Source: Mayamaea pseudoterrestris (lineage: Eukaryota > Bacillariophyta > Bacillariophyceae > Sellaphorales > Sellaphoraceae). From it: a stretch of 64,000 nucleotides of DNA. Under the pieces are notes generated by a model. It was not told the origin of the DNA, made no database searches, and was given only the letters and a program-made list of their open reading frames with translations. Every line of letters begins with the position of its first letter. Position 1 is the first letter of the stretch. Shown here one piece after another: positions 27,971-37,892 of the stretch. Made by a program: the position numbers and the translations under genes. The stretch lies in contig BROI01000012.1 of NCBI GenBank assembly GCA_027923505.1, positions 558,001 to 622,000 on the forward strand, given 5' to 3'.

Positions 27971-30508
27971 TTATAAAATACGAAACCCAGAATTCACATC
28001 GTTCCAACCCTTGGACTTGAGAAACTCGTCCGACGACCCGTCTGCGACCTGGCCAAGGCTTCCCCAAACGCGGAAGCGTGAATCAACCGTGTTCCAACCC
28101 TTTCGACGAAAAAGCTCATCTTCGCTAGCAACCTCAGGCGCTAATTTGCGGGATGGAATGATGCCTCGTCTCCATGCGTCACGAAGCTTGTCGCCCAAGA
28201 CATGTCGAACAACTCGCTTGCGGCGCTGCAACTGACCATCCTCCCACGCTAATTGTTCCGCATCGCGCAAAACATCGGCAACGAAGTACAATTCCTTGTC
28301 AGATAAACTGCGAGATCGACCGATTCGAATTATTGCCTTTAATATCGTATCAACGAGTGTCGTATCAATGACAACACTCCCTTGCTTTTTCATGTCGTTA
28401 AACCATGAATATGCATTTGCCACCGCACTCGATGTTTCCTTTCTCAACAATGATGAGATAATTATAGTGTAGGAGACGACATCGGGATGCAAAGAACCTT
28501 TTCGAAAGTGGTGCTCAAACGTTTGGTGTGCAAGCTGATCCTTGCCGCAACGACTACTTGCATCCAAAAAGGCATTTACTGCGATAACGTCAGGCGACGC
28601 GAGTGTTTGAAAGGCTTTAAGAGCACTGCCAATGTCAAGAGCGGCGCCACAAGTTTGTATCATTGCGGCAACAACTTGCGAGTTGCCGGGTTCAATAAGT
28701 GACTGATTCGTGAGCTGCTCAACGAGCATTTTGGCGGCATCCACCCGCGGTGTACTACAACGACCCAGGGCTGCAACAATGGTTGACACAGTCACAGCGT
28801 TTAGTCGAACGCCAGACTGGACCATGGATTTCAAAACAACCAGTGCTTGATCAACCCGAGCGTCGTATGTCTCCGAGGGTCCGTCATTGACATTCGTCTC
28901 CACCAAGGCAGAAATAAGAGCGTTGTAAAGTATGCAACTGGGCCGAACACCCTTGGAGGACATGTGATGCATTGTCTGCAATGCTTGTTCCACCTTGCCA
29001 TGCCGACCAAAGCCAGCCACAAGACATGTATACGTAACTTCCGTTGGCTCTACTCCTCGCTGCCGCATGACTCGCAGCGTAACAATTGCCTTGTCAAGTT
29101 GACCTGACTTGGCGTAAGCGTCGAGGAGCTCCGTATATGCTTCAACATTTGGATGTGCCTTTCGGTCAGTAAAGATTGACACGGTGTGCTTCTGCAGAAT
29201 CGTTTCGGCAAGTGCATAATCCTCGCCAGCAATGGCAGCATGTATAAGCGTGTTAGTAGTCACGAAGTCCCAGATACCGGCAGATTGCATCTCGTCTCCC
29301 ATCGCCATTGCTTCATCGACACGCCCGAGCCTTGCCAAACCTTTAAGCATGATATTGTAAGTGCGACCATTCGCAGTAGGTGGCGGCGAATTAAAATAAC
29401 CGCCAGTTTTGCAAGTCTTTATTTCTTGAAACAAGCGACGGGCTTGCAATATTTTATCGCAGTCGACGAACGCATTCAGCAAAGTATTCACCATAACAAT
29501 GTCTGGAACGATGTTATTCTCCAGCGCATCTTGCCAAACGCGCACGACTTGTTGATATTGACCAAGTTGCCCATGGCCTTGCAGCAATATGGAAAAGGTA
29601 ACAGCCGAGATAGTAGGACTCGTTTGCTTCATATGCAGCGCCACGAGTTGGTGCGCCCGGTCCATGCGACCCTCGCGGCAAAACGCGCCGAGCACGCGGT
29701 TCCAGTCCGCCTCGTAGAGTGGAGTGCGTCGCTGCGTTCGAACGCCGCGGTGCGTCACGAGGCGTTCCAAAATGCGATAGGCAGCGTCGGAATGCGAGAT
29801 TTGACGCTCTGATAGTGATTTATTGAAAATGGTGTCGTTGTCGTGATTCTTTTGAGTGAGTGCTTTCAATAAATCAAGTAATGTTCGTTTCGGAAGTGAG
29901 CAGAATGGTTTTGCTAGTTTCGTGGCCACTGAGTAAAAGGACATGACTGCCCGATAACCGAACATCGAATCGTATGGGAGAACTTGAATCAGGTAGAAAT
30001 GTAAAAGGTCGTCAAGTCGTTCGCTCTCTTGATATGAAAGTGGATGTTGGACCAGCGCAAGCATTCGTTGCACATCATCGAATGCAGCTTGATGGTTGCG
30101 CCGCTTCAGTTTGTCCGCCACGGCATGCTTTGCTCTTGATATTTTATTAAGGAGCGGCATAGCCATTGACTCCACAGGTTCTGGAAGATCCATGCTGTTT
30201 CCATGAGCTGTTGACAGCGACGCAAGTAATTGAGCAAGACGTCCGTCGCGTTCTGCGCCAATGTTGCTACCACCGCAATTTTGATTGCGAGCGCTATTCA
30301 TGTTCAGCATGAGGTCATTCCCTCGCACTGCAAAGAATGCAGATGATCCATTAAATTGCTGCATGAAAATGAGCATTATAATTGCAGTATCACGAGTGCT
30401 TGCTGACAAGGAACAATTGTTGCTGGAAGAGGTAACAAGTCGACGTTTCCGCTTGCTCTGACCCTTGCTCTTTGATTCGCAGTTCACTGTCGTTTCTTTT
30501 TTATTCAT
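27971..30508 (-). CDS. Pentatricopeptide repeat (PPR) protein, probably plastid
   Basis: The 845-residue frame opens with a basic head and a hydrophobic stretch ending at a plastid-type motif (AIIMLIFMQQFNGSSAFFAV), so an internal Met near residue 45 is an alternative start. From about residue 240 to 720 it is built of PPR helices of 35 residues: NVEAYTELLDAYAKSGQLDK, EVTYTCLVAGFGRHGKVEQA, SCILYNALISALVETN and TYNIMLKGLARLGRVDEAMA are clear units, roughly ten in all. PPR proteins bind organelle RNA one base per repeat and control its processing, stability or translation. There is no E or DYW editing tail. Instead the C-terminus has two copies of a short motif (DELFRRKGWNTVDSRFR and DEFLKSKGWNDVNSGFR), the last one ending at the stop codon. 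The target RNA cannot be told by eye. Confidence 0.9.
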   Translation of the reverse strand: MNKKETTVNCESKSKGQSKRKRRLVTSSSNNCSLSASTRDTAIIMLIFMQQFNGSSAFFAVRGNDLMLNMNSARNQNCGGSNIGAERDGRLAQLLASLSTAHGNSMDLPEPVESMAMPLLNKISRAKHAVADKLKRRNHQAAFDDVQRMLALVQHPLSYQESERLDDLLHFYLIQVLPYDSMFGYRAVMSFYSVATKLAKPFCSLPKRTLLDLLKALTQKNHDNDTIFNKSLSERQISHSDAAYRILERLVTHRGVRTQRRTPLYEADWNRVLGAFCREGRMDRAHQLVALHMKQTSPTISAVTFSILLQGHGQLGQYQQVVRVWQDALENNIVPDIVMVNTLLNAFVDCDKILQARRLFQEIKTCKTGGYFNSPPPTANGRTYNIMLKGLARLGRVDEAMAMGDEMQSAGIWDFVTTNTLIHAAIAGEDYALAETILQKHTVSIFTDRKAHPNVEAYTELLDAYAKSGQLDKAIVTLRVMRQRGVEPTEVTYTCLVAGFGRHGKVEQALQTMHHMSSKGVRPSCILYNALISALVETNVNDGPSETYDARVDQALVVLKSMVQSGVRLNAVTVSTIVAALGRCSTPRVDAAKMLVEQLTNQSLIEPGNSQVVAAMIQTCGAALDIGSALKAFQTLASPDVIAVNAFLDASSRCGKDQLAHQTFEHHFRKGSLHPDVVSYTIIISSLLRKETSSAVANAYSWFNDMKKQGSVVIDTTLVDTILKAIIRIGRSRSLSDKELYFVADVLRDAEQLAWEDGQLQRRKRVVRHVLGDKLRDAWRRGIIPSRKLAPEVASEDELFRRKGWNTVDSRFRVWGSLGQVADGSSDEFLKSKGWNDVNSGFRIL

Positions 30509-30807
30509 GTTTCCGACAAAGATGTTGATCAGTCGAATCGTGGTGACTTCCTCGTGCAGTCGGAAAACCGAAGTGATGGCAATCTATTCGTCGCTCTCTC
30601 TCATGGTCGCGCTGACGAACGAGAGACGCAGAACGGAAGAAAGTCAACCGCGCTGCGACTCTCAGTTTTTACAGATTTCTTTGACACCCAATCAGAACGC
30701 ACGATAGTTGGGCCGCGCGATAGACCAAAGGAAGAGTCGCGAAACCATGGGGATTCGTTCGGTGCGCATGATACGTTCATATCGTCCGTCGACGCACTTC
30801 ACTCAGC

Positions 30808-31140
30808 ATGTCAGCACCCAACTGGATTGCTCTTCATTCGGGCCAACAAGCCACCTTCATTCTACAAAAGGGAACAACAGCGTTCCCATATCATTTACAC
30901 ATTGCTGAAGATGCCCATGTAACAATCCGAGCCGAGCATGATGACGTTACAGTCTTTGACAAGTTTGTTTGGGGCAGAGGCGTTAAGAACGAAAGCGGCT
31001 GTGACCAACGACCTGGAATTTCGCTTGAATGCAAGGTTCAGCTCAAGAACCAAAAGACGCTTGGAGTTGTTCCTCCTCCCGGAACTTTAACTCCAGACTT
31101 TCTGTCGTTTGATCCAGATGAGTTCGAAAAGAAGCTTTAG
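30808..31140 (+). CDS. Small unknown protein
   Basis: The frame encodes 110 residues. The first half alternates hydrophobic and polar residues like beta strands (HSGQQATFILQKGTTAFPYH, then DAHVTIRAEHDDVTVFDKFV). The second half has GCDQRPGISLECKVQLKN, a Pro turn (VVPPPGTLTPDF) and an acidic end (DPDEFEKKL). There is no signal peptide. It is divergent from the PPR gene across 299 bp. I do not recognise the family; a compact beta domain is the best structural guess. Coding status is supported by length, a clean start and non-repetitive composition only. Confidence 0.5.
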   Translation: MSAPNWIALHSGQQATFILQKGTTAFPYHLHIAEDAHVTIRAEHDDVTVFDKFVWGRGVKNESGCDQRPGISLECKVQLKNQKTLGVVPPPGTLTPDFLSFDPDEFEKKL

Positions 31141-31447
31141 AAAGAACGTAAAAGTAATTGGCGAGGTTTGTTGGGATGGACGACTGCCGAAACGCGAACA
31201 ATCGCTTGCTAGGAGTACATACGGTCCTGATTGGTTGTACACATACAGGGTATGAGAAGGATGATTCGAACATTTCACTCTTGCAAGCGTCGCTTGAAGC
31301 ATCTTGTGCAGCCTCGGCGCAGTAATGTACATGTTAGACTTACAATATCGTATCATGATATAGTTTTATAGTTAACTTAGTATATATTTTGACTTGCTCT
31401 ACTCTGCAACAGCTGCGTGACCATCCTCAAATGTATGAGCTCACAGC
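31141..31447. other. Convergent intergenic gap
   Basis: A 307-bp, AT-richer gap between two convergent genes. No gene or repeat seen; presumably both 3' ends. Confidence 0.4.
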
Positions 31448-32905
31448 TCACGGTTTGATCAGCGACCATATCCAGCAAAGCGCGAGACCTGCAGTTGCCC
31501 AGGTCTTCCAGTCACGACAGCCTTGCAATGGATCATGCGCCAAGATGAATGGCCAAGGACAGTGTCCATGCGCCGCCGCTAACGTCTTTCCCGCAACATC
31601 TTGCGTGCCCTGCTTCTTGGCCAAGTCGGCAAACGGACACTTGTCCGAAACATTCGCTGACAAATTACTTTCTTTCGTAGCACCTGCAAGGTTAAAAGCA
31701 TCTTGCAGAGGACGAACGGAAGCACCCTTGACATTTGCCATGACGTCAAGCTCCTCAAAGAGTCGCACGTTCAGTAAAAAGGCGACATTGGCTTCCGCCA
31801 CAAGCTTGTCAATCTGGTCTTGATCCAACGGCAATGCATCCAGCAAGGAGCGATACTTGTCTTTGAATTTTTTAGGTGATTCAACGTTTTCAAAGTGGTA
31901 GAATGCCAATCCCTCGACGGGTTCCACGTCGCTGGTGCCACCAAGATGCATGGCTCGCTTGGCGACTCGCGCCAAAATGCGACCACCTGACAAGTCACCC
32001 AAGTATCGCGTGTAAGAGTGAGCCAACAGCAACAGCGGATCTGATTCGGCAATCTCATGTATCCGATTCACATAGTCGCGCGTCGCAGACGTCATGGTTG
32101 ACGGAACATTGGAGCCCAACCAAAAGTCCAAGTCTTGCTCCAAACTCTGCATCCGACCAAGCTCCTTGGGAAAATGACAAGACGGAAAGTGTTCCTGTGC
32201 TTCCTGGTCTAGACATTCTTCAAGTGCCTGATATACGCAGAAAAGCATGTGGACTAACTGAGCGTAGAGCTTGCGATCAATCTTGCCCTTGATGAAATTC
32301 GCCACAAAGTGAACATCTTCGGCCGCTTGATGCGAGGCAGCCGTTCCCGTTTTCAAGCTTTGCGACAATGACGTCGCTCGACTTGATGATGCTGGCGACG
32401 AAACGAAAGTAGGGACGGCAGCCTTTGCGTCAATCGGATCGGGTTTCTCCATCTCTGAGCTTTCAGTTTCCAACGTCATGAACCCACTGGCTTCTTCCTC
32501 CTGCTTGGCCAGACTCGCCATGATGGCTGCAAACGAAAAGTCTTCCATGGCATCATGAAACGATTTTGCGGATAGCTGCTCTCGTCGCTCCCGTTGTTGC
32601 TGCTGAACTGGACATCCGCCCGGCAATTGAAAGGCCTCGTCATTGACTTGCACATTATGTAGTTCTCGAATGACGCGAAAGAACTTCCCATCAACTTGAT
32701 AGTGAGAAGGCGGAACCTTGGCAAGCGTCTGACGAATTTCCTCGGAGCTCTTGGCATCCTTGAACGGACAGCTAGAATCTTGAAAGGCTGGGCAACGCTT
32801 GACGTCGTCGAGTGGAACTGCGGAGGAGTTGCTGTTCACACTGGACTCATCAGCGTCGAGTGCCGCTGCAAAGGGACAGCTATGAGTCACGGGTAATGCA
32901 ATCAT
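31448..32905 (-). CDS. Heme oxygenase, tail-anchored, with six Cys-Pro heme-regulatory-like motifs
   Basis: The 485-residue protein has the catalytic domain at about 176-400: LKTGTAASHQAAEDVHF with the proximal heme-ligand His192, YAQLVHMLFCVYQALEE, and the distal-helix signature LLLLAHSYTRYLGDLSGG. It ends with a single hydrophobic helix (WATAGLALCWIWSLIKP), as in microsomal heme oxygenases. It opens heme to biliverdin, CO and iron. The eukaryotic HO-1/2-like pattern differs from plastid HY1 types. About 175 extra N-terminal residues, with LAKVPPSHYQVDGKFFRVIR as the only conserved-looking block, carry Cys-Pro at residues 10, 38, 46 and 98. Two more (423, 449) lie between catalytic domain and anchor. 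Cys-Pro is the core of heme regulatory motifs, as in human HO-2, so heme sensing is inferred. It is divergent from the next gene across 293 bp. Confidence 0.92.
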   Translation of the reverse strand: MIALPVTHSCPFAAALDADESSVNSNSSAVPLDDVKRCPAFQDSSCPFKDAKSSEEIRQTLAKVPPSHYQVDGKFFRVIRELHNVQVNDEAFQLPGGCPVQQQQRERREQLSAKSFHDAMEDFSFAAIMASLAKQEEEASGFMTLETESSEMEKPDPIDAKAAVPTFVSSPASSSRATSLSQSLKTGTAASHQAAEDVHFVANFIKGKIDRKLYAQLVHMLFCVYQALEECLDQEAQEHFPSCHFPKELGRMQSLEQDLDFWLGSNVPSTMTSATRDYVNRIHEIAESDPLLLLAHSYTRYLGDLSGGRILARVAKRAMHLGGTSDVEPVEGLAFYHFENVESPKKFKDKYRSLLDALPLDQDQIDKLVAEANVAFLLNVRLFEELDVMANVKGASVRPLQDAFNLAGATKESNLSANVSDKCPFADLAKKQGTQDVAGKTLAAAHGHCPWPFILAHDPLQGCRDWKTWATAGLALCWIWSLIKP

Positions 32906-33198
32906 TGATAGTGACTACAAGAAGAGAAAGAGTTGTTTGCTGTTGTCTTGTAGAAGCGTAACCAACGAGAAGCGAAACGTCGACGTTGTTCGAATCCCAT
33001 GGTCCGTCGCGTGTCCAATCTGCGCTGTTCGCGTGCCAGATGCTGGAAAAAGTCGCATCGTTATTGATCAAACAATGGCGTTGTGCGAAACGCTTCGTTA
33101 CAAAACGACTCTGGTACATACAAGCCACCATTGATAATTATAAATCGCTTGCGCTCTACAAGACTTTCGCTCACAAACAGTTGGTACATATCTCTAAT

Positions 33199-34818
33199 AT
33201 GGCTGACGACCTGCACGCCTCAATTCGCCAGATTCTTTCGGATGTACCGTTAGAGGAGTCAATGACTATGATCGCAGACATGCGCTTTCGCCCCCAAGAT
33301 GATGAGGCCGACGCGGCACCACTTTCCAATTTTATAGATTTCATTCCTGTAGAGCTTCAAACGTATCAGTTGAAAGAGGGCAAGACAATTTGGCAGCTTG
33401 CTTCTATAGATTTCGAGCATTTTTCAATTCTTTTCCCGGAAGATGGCGGATTCATTCTCCGGATCTCGAGCAACCTCAGCGCAATTTTCTGGCCATTGCC
33501 ACCAGTCGGAAAAATTCAAATTCACCTTCGAGACAGCAATGGAATGAAACACATCAAGATTGGTCCACATTTGGAAACGTTTGTGCGCGTTGAAGAAGAG
33601 GTTCATCGAGCTACGAGGTGCCAGCTCTTTCTCGCGCAAACTTCGATCCCGTACAATCTTGACGATTTAAGTCTCATCAAACAGCATCTTCAAGACCTTC
33701 TTCGATTCATGACTAGTTATCCTCTCTCAAGTCATGTATCTGAAAGTAATTTTAGCCGACGTCTTCTACTCCAAGCGAATTACAACATACCTGTGCACGA
33801 CGCGTTTACTCCAAAGTGTTTGCGCGAGTGCTTTCAGCAGGTTAGCTGGCGACAGCGTGGCGAGATTCTAATTGTTCAATATGAATTTTCGCAACGCGAA
33901 TGGGATGTACTGGAAGAATTTTCTTTTGAACGCTTCGAAGTCGATGTACCTATCTTGCCTTGGCGGTTTCTGCGAAATACTCGCTCGAAAGCCATTCAGG
34001 TCATCGGACGGGGCCCTGGTACAGAAGGAGCTCCTGGAGACGAAAGTCCCATCCGGACTCGACTATACTTTCACCATCATGATTTGGAAACTATAGAACA
34101 CGTCAATGAGTTTTGCAGCACGTGGCTTTCATTTGCGGGAGAAGTGGACTATGAAGCCGGAGCAATCACTGAAGAAGCTTGGCAGCATTTATGGCAGTCA
34201 CCTGTCTTTTATGAAGGTACCAGCTGGACTTCCTTTAAGTTTAGCAGTCTTACTATTGATAGTTGGGGCTTCTGCCAAGAACATTTAAATGTTATACCAA
34301 CTGACAGGCCATTCACACTTGAATGGAGAGCCAAAGATGAAGGTGGCGGCGAGCCAACGTTGCTAGTCCGTCGCAGACTGCCTTCACTGGCAGTGGGTGA
34401 CATGGCTTACTTTCAAATGGCAAACAATCCACTTCTCAACGACGACCCTCCAACGGATGTTCGTCAGTCACTGATTCTCGCCTCGCTGCTTGGTGCTCGT
34501 AACAATCCGGACCAACAGTTTAAACTGTGCCGCACATTTTCCACCATGCTACTGAAAGGTCGGACGCCTGCAGGTCAATTCGAGGATTTGGAAGCAAGTG
34601 TGATTGAGCTGAGGGCGCTGGGAATGGATCATCAAGCAACCATAAGCTTGATGTTGGAGGTGATGAACGCACAGGAAATGCAGCATGCTCAAGAAATGTA
34701 TAAACTTGAAGGTAGAATGCGTGCATTGATGGATGAAAAGGAGGAGCGGTTCATGACTGCCCAGCGGCATTTGGAGGAGGAGATTCGGTGGCTTACGCAG
34801 AACCAAAATAGGAATTGA
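33199..34818 (+). CDS. Large unknown protein with C-terminal coiled coil
   Basis: From the ATG at 33199 the product has 539 residues; the open frame extends 71 codons further 5' but starts without ATG and looks noncoding. Residues 1-440 are mixed alpha/beta without a motif I know; notable blocks are FIDFIPVELQTYQLKEGKTI, ILFPEDGGFILRISSNLSAI and FTLEWRAKDEGGGEPTLLVR. The last 90 residues are helical: FEDLEASVIELRALGMDHQA then MYKLEGRMRALMDEKEERFM, a coiled coil with Gln/Glu/Met. There is no signal peptide or membrane segment. The FILRI...I.WPLPP and LEWRAKD segments look like beta sheets of an immunoglobulin-like or RWD-like fold, but that is a guess. It shares a promoter region with heme oxygenase. 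Family not recognised. Confidence 0.7.
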   Translation: MADDLHASIRQILSDVPLEESMTMIADMRFRPQDDEADAAPLSNFIDFIPVELQTYQLKEGKTIWQLASIDFEHFSILFPEDGGFILRISSNLSAIFWPLPPVGKIQIHLRDSNGMKHIKIGPHLETFVRVEEEVHRATRCQLFLAQTSIPYNLDDLSLIKQHLQDLLRFMTSYPLSSHVSESNFSRRLLLQANYNIPVHDAFTPKCLRECFQQVSWRQRGEILIVQYEFSQREWDVLEEFSFERFEVDVPILPWRFLRNTRSKAIQVIGRGPGTEGAPGDESPIRTRLYFHHHDLETIEHVNEFCSTWLSFAGEVDYEAGAITEEAWQHLWQSPVFYEGTSWTSFKFSSLTIDSWGFCQEHLNVIPTDRPFTLEWRAKDEGGGEPTLLVRRRLPSLAVGDMAYFQMANNPLLNDDPPTDVRQSLILASLLGARNNPDQQFKLCRTFSTMLLKGRTPAGQFEDLEASVIELRALGMDHQATISLMLEVMNAQEMQHAQEMYKLEGRMRALMDEKEERFMTAQRHLEEEIRWLTQNQNRN

Positions 34819-35259
34819 ATATGCAGCGTATCGAAGCCAAAAACAACAGTGTGATATTCTGTCGGACAAGAAGTAAATGCTATCTGCGATGGCGCGGCGG
34901 GTTGTACTTACAGTCAAGTACTTGTCCTTGCACTTTGACTGTGGAGCAATAGACTGCTTGCGATATACGTTTCCCTTTCTTTACTAACTTTAAGACACAA
35001 GTAGATAGTCGTACGACTCGCATTGTAAAATACCGCTACTCGTATTGTTTTAGCTACTTGAGTCAGTCGCACGCATGGGCAATCAGTGTTTACTGAAATC
35101 CTATGCCAAATTGTTTCGGCCGTGACCATACTTCCTTTCACTGCGCGAGCCAAGTTGACGCTGACCCTGTTTCACGTTAATGTACAATACATCACGAAGG
35201 AGGCAACAAATGGAAGGTAAACTTAACATTGCAAAAGCACGATGGATGCGTCCAAAGAG
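34819..35259. other. Convergent intergenic gap
   Basis: A 441-bp gap between convergent genes. I see no gene, repeat or RNA in it. Confidence 0.4.
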
Positions 35260-36477
35260 CTATATGTCCAATTCTTCGTCATCCTCGCTGCCTTCGTCGT
35301 CGTCGACATCATCATCATCGTCACTGTCAAAGTCAAGATCATCCAAATCTTCATCGTCGTCAAAAAGCTCCTCGTCAATGATTGGTGTTTCATCGCGTTC
35401 CGCTTCATCTGCTGCCGCTTCCAACGCTTGTAAATTGGATGCTGCTCCGGAAAACTGCAAGAATCCAGTAACTCGACCTGTCTTGTCCTCAATCTTCTTG
35501 TCCTTGACCCGACGAGTTTGTCCGTCAGCTTCCGTCGCATCCTTGAGGGCTACCGTTTCGGCCATTTCAGCTTCAAATCGTCTCTTCCAAACCTCAAAGT
35601 TTTCCTTGTTACAGGGTGTGCCCTCGGCTCGTCGCTTTTGTACCTCATAGTCTTCAACCTCGGTTTCCGTCATTTTGTCAACGTGCACTTGTGCCTCAAA
35701 CTCCGTGGATACCTGTAAGCAAAGCAAACGCAAACATGAAAGTGAGAGAAGGAAAAGTCCAAGCACATGCAATGAATTACAGCAAACCTTCATCGTGTAT
35801 CATCGTTATTATTCGATCGAGCCAGTTCCTCGCGCCCGACAATGGAAATGTAACACCTTGTCGGCGCACACTCCATACCGGCACGAGGGCAGCGTCCATC
35901 GAATCTTGACGCTGACAAGCTTCAATCTAGCATTTGACACGTTCAGTCGTATACCACAGTTATGGTACTCGCTTCTTGTACATTTGGTCATATGCGCCAT
36001 CCAATGGCTTGCCCATCTCTACCAAACTACACATACCTTGGCAACCGGCTGCGTCGCCTTGCGCATGCTCTGAGCATACATGCTAGTGTCATCGAGTCCC
36101 TTGACATTATTCTCCACGAGCCATTCCTTGATGCGCTCCGCAACTGCGAAAATGGACGGGGCTCCTTCGTTTGCTTTGGCTTCCTCCTGCGCCAACGTTT
36201 CCAATATACTGGCATGCTCCGGAGCGAGTCCTCGTGTCACTTGTACTGACAGCTGAGGAAGATTTGCATGCGGATAGTCGAGAGGAAGATTTACAATGAG
36301 CTTGCATCCTACATGATTGCTTTCGTCGTCGTTGCTCGTGTCGGGTAGGAGTTCAATCTGCCATTGCGGTCGACCCTCGTCGTCGGATGACGTTTTTGTA
36401 AATTGCGTGTCGTAGATTGCTTCTAGAGCTTCCGCTTCGTACTGCTGCTCTTCTGCGCACTCGGCATGGTCGGCCAT
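35260..36477 (-). CDS. RWD domain protein, RWDD1/DFRP2-like
   Basis: Two exons, 36477-36037 and 35712-35260, with a 324-bp intron starting GTATGTG and ending TTACAG, give 297 residues. The N-terminal RWD domain reads QQYEAEALEAIYDTQFTKTS, then CKLIVNLPLDYPHANLPQLS with the invariant YP. ILETLAQEEAKANEGAPSIF and ERIKEWLVENN complete it. The second exon contains the DFRP-type basic helix (YEVQKRRAEGTPCNKENFEV, WKRRFEAEM) and GRVTGFLQFSGAAS. RWDD1 (DFRP2) binds and stabilises the translation GTPase DRG2 through this region. The C-terminus is a very acidic tail (DDDEDLDDLDFDSDDDDDVD). Start chosen at MADHAECAEEQQYE because the RWD domain begins there, as in homologues. The frame extends 25 codons upstream. 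Confidence 0.88.
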
Positions 36478-36893
36478 GATGTAAAGCGAGAGATGTATAG
36501 GGGTATTGGGAGATGCTTGCTGTTGTGGTCGAAAAGAACGCCGTCGTATCATTTGCTATGGTGAAACCGATGGCTCTCTGGCGCGTCGCAGGAGTCACAA
36601 TGCGACATCAGGCTACCTTGCTTTCAACGCTTCGTTTTGCGAGACATTGCCTGGTATCAAACCAACCCCTTACCTAAACGTTGCTTAAAAAGAGTAAGCG
36701 ATTTCGTTATTCAAACGTGCTTATGGCATGCCATACCGTAGCAAACAAGTGGAGATAGTATAGCCAGATTCATCAAGACTGGGAATTGAATCGTAACATT
36801 TTAAAGCCGCAGCATGACGCACACGGAAATGAAAGCTCTCGTGGAAAACCAAATATCCATCGTTTGCTTTTAAGCGCAATGACAGCACTTACT
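36478..36893. other. Intergenic gap
   Basis: A 416-bp gap between two minus-strand genes. No gene or repeat recognised. Confidence 0.4.
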
Positions 36894-37892
36894 TCAAGTG
36901 CAAGCAGTCCTATCTGCGTGGTTGCCACCGTGGTGTGGTTTATCCAGACGCTTTTGCATATACAACATCTTTTGAGCGTCGCCACTGTCGTCCAGCAATG
37001 CTTTAGACCCCAGTCGGGGCTCTCGATACCCCATGCGCCTGTACAAGGACATGGCTGCTTCATTGTTGGCGTGCACGTATAAGCCAAGCGAGTCGACCTG
37101 CCAGTATCTCCACACGTAGCGCTCAGCGCGGGCAATTATGCGTTTAGCCATGCCTTGTCTACGAAACAGTGGATCGACGCAAAGATTCAAAATGGCTGGA
37201 GAAAAGTTGTTCCTGGCAATCTGCGAGTTGTCATGAGCGTCGTGCGATTGTGTCGGATTGGAAAGCATGGCAATTTCGCAAAAGGCAATCACTCTATCAT
37301 TGTCGTCACAAGCAGTCATCTGAATATGCTGCAGCCAATCTATGCTTGCAGGAGGTAGATAGTAGTCATGATGCTTCCATAGATTTGGCTCTCCCGTTTC
37401 TGTTGCGGCCCTGTGAACAAGCGTCCGAAAAGAGTCCGATTTCCAAAGAACCGACAAGCGACTCTTAGAGGTGATTACTGTTGTAGCTTCGCGTCGCGGC
37501 ATTCGCTTCTTTGCTTCTTGAATGGCTTTATGACGGACTAGTAGAAGTTGGTGTATATCTTTTTGAGCCCAAAGTCGGTCGAGCTGGGCCATGAAACCGA
37601 TCCTTGGCCGACGACTTGGTGCGGCAGTCAATTGAATGGATGCAGTCGCCAGCATTTCGGCCACCGCCGGCAAATCAGTAGCAACGGATGACCGAATTCG
37701 AACTTTGGTCTTTGTCGTGCAATCGTTCGTTCTAAAGGAAATAGTCTCAGGTGATGACCTTGCGGTCGCTCGTGCACCTGCAGTGGTGCTCCAGGCCAGC
37801 GACGACGACGTCGTCGGCAATTGCGTGATTGTCAAGAGGGCAAGGATGCATTGTAATTGCACAAAGGTTTGACAAGCTTTGACTCGAATCAT
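36894..37892 (-). CDS. GNAT-family N-acetyltransferase, probably plastid
   Basis: The 332-residue product begins with a hydrophobic segment (TFVQLQCILALLTITQLPTT) followed by SSSLAWSTTAGARATARS, compatible with a signal plus transit peptide, although Trp rather than Phe follows the Ala/Leu. The GNAT core starts at VRIRSSVATDLPAVAEMLAT. Motif A is ILNLCVDPLFRRQGMAKRII, with RRQGMA binding acetyl-CoA pyrophosphate. Motif B follows as LGLYVHANNEAAMSLYRRMG with the conserved N..A...Y...GY. This is the layout of RimI-like and plastid GNAT enzymes that acetylate protein N-termini or lysines. An insertion of about 90 residues lies between strand 1 and motif A (RLWAQKDIHQLLLVRHKAIQ region). Substrate unknown. 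Confidence 0.85.
   Translation of the reverse strand: MIRVKACQTFVQLQCILALLTITQLPTTSSSLAWSTTAGARATARSSPETISFRTNDCTTKTKVRIRSSVATDLPAVAEMLATASIQLTAAPSRRPRIGFMAQLDRLWAQKDIHQLLLVRHKAIQEAKKRMPRREATTVITSKSRLSVLWKSDSFRTLVHRAATETGEPNLWKHHDYYLPPASIDWLQHIQMTACDDNDRVIAFCEIAMLSNPTQSHDAHDNSQIARNNFSPAILNLCVDPLFRRQGMAKRIIARAERYVWRYWQVDSLGLYVHANNEAAMSLYRRMGYREPRLGSKALLDDSGDAQKMLYMQKRLDKPHHGGNHADRTACT

Noticed and set aside
32980-33005. tRNA-like B-box (TTCGAATCC) upstream of the 33199 gene
   Set aside because: The bases around it do not pair as a T-arm and no acceptor, D or anticodon arm fits at the right distances.
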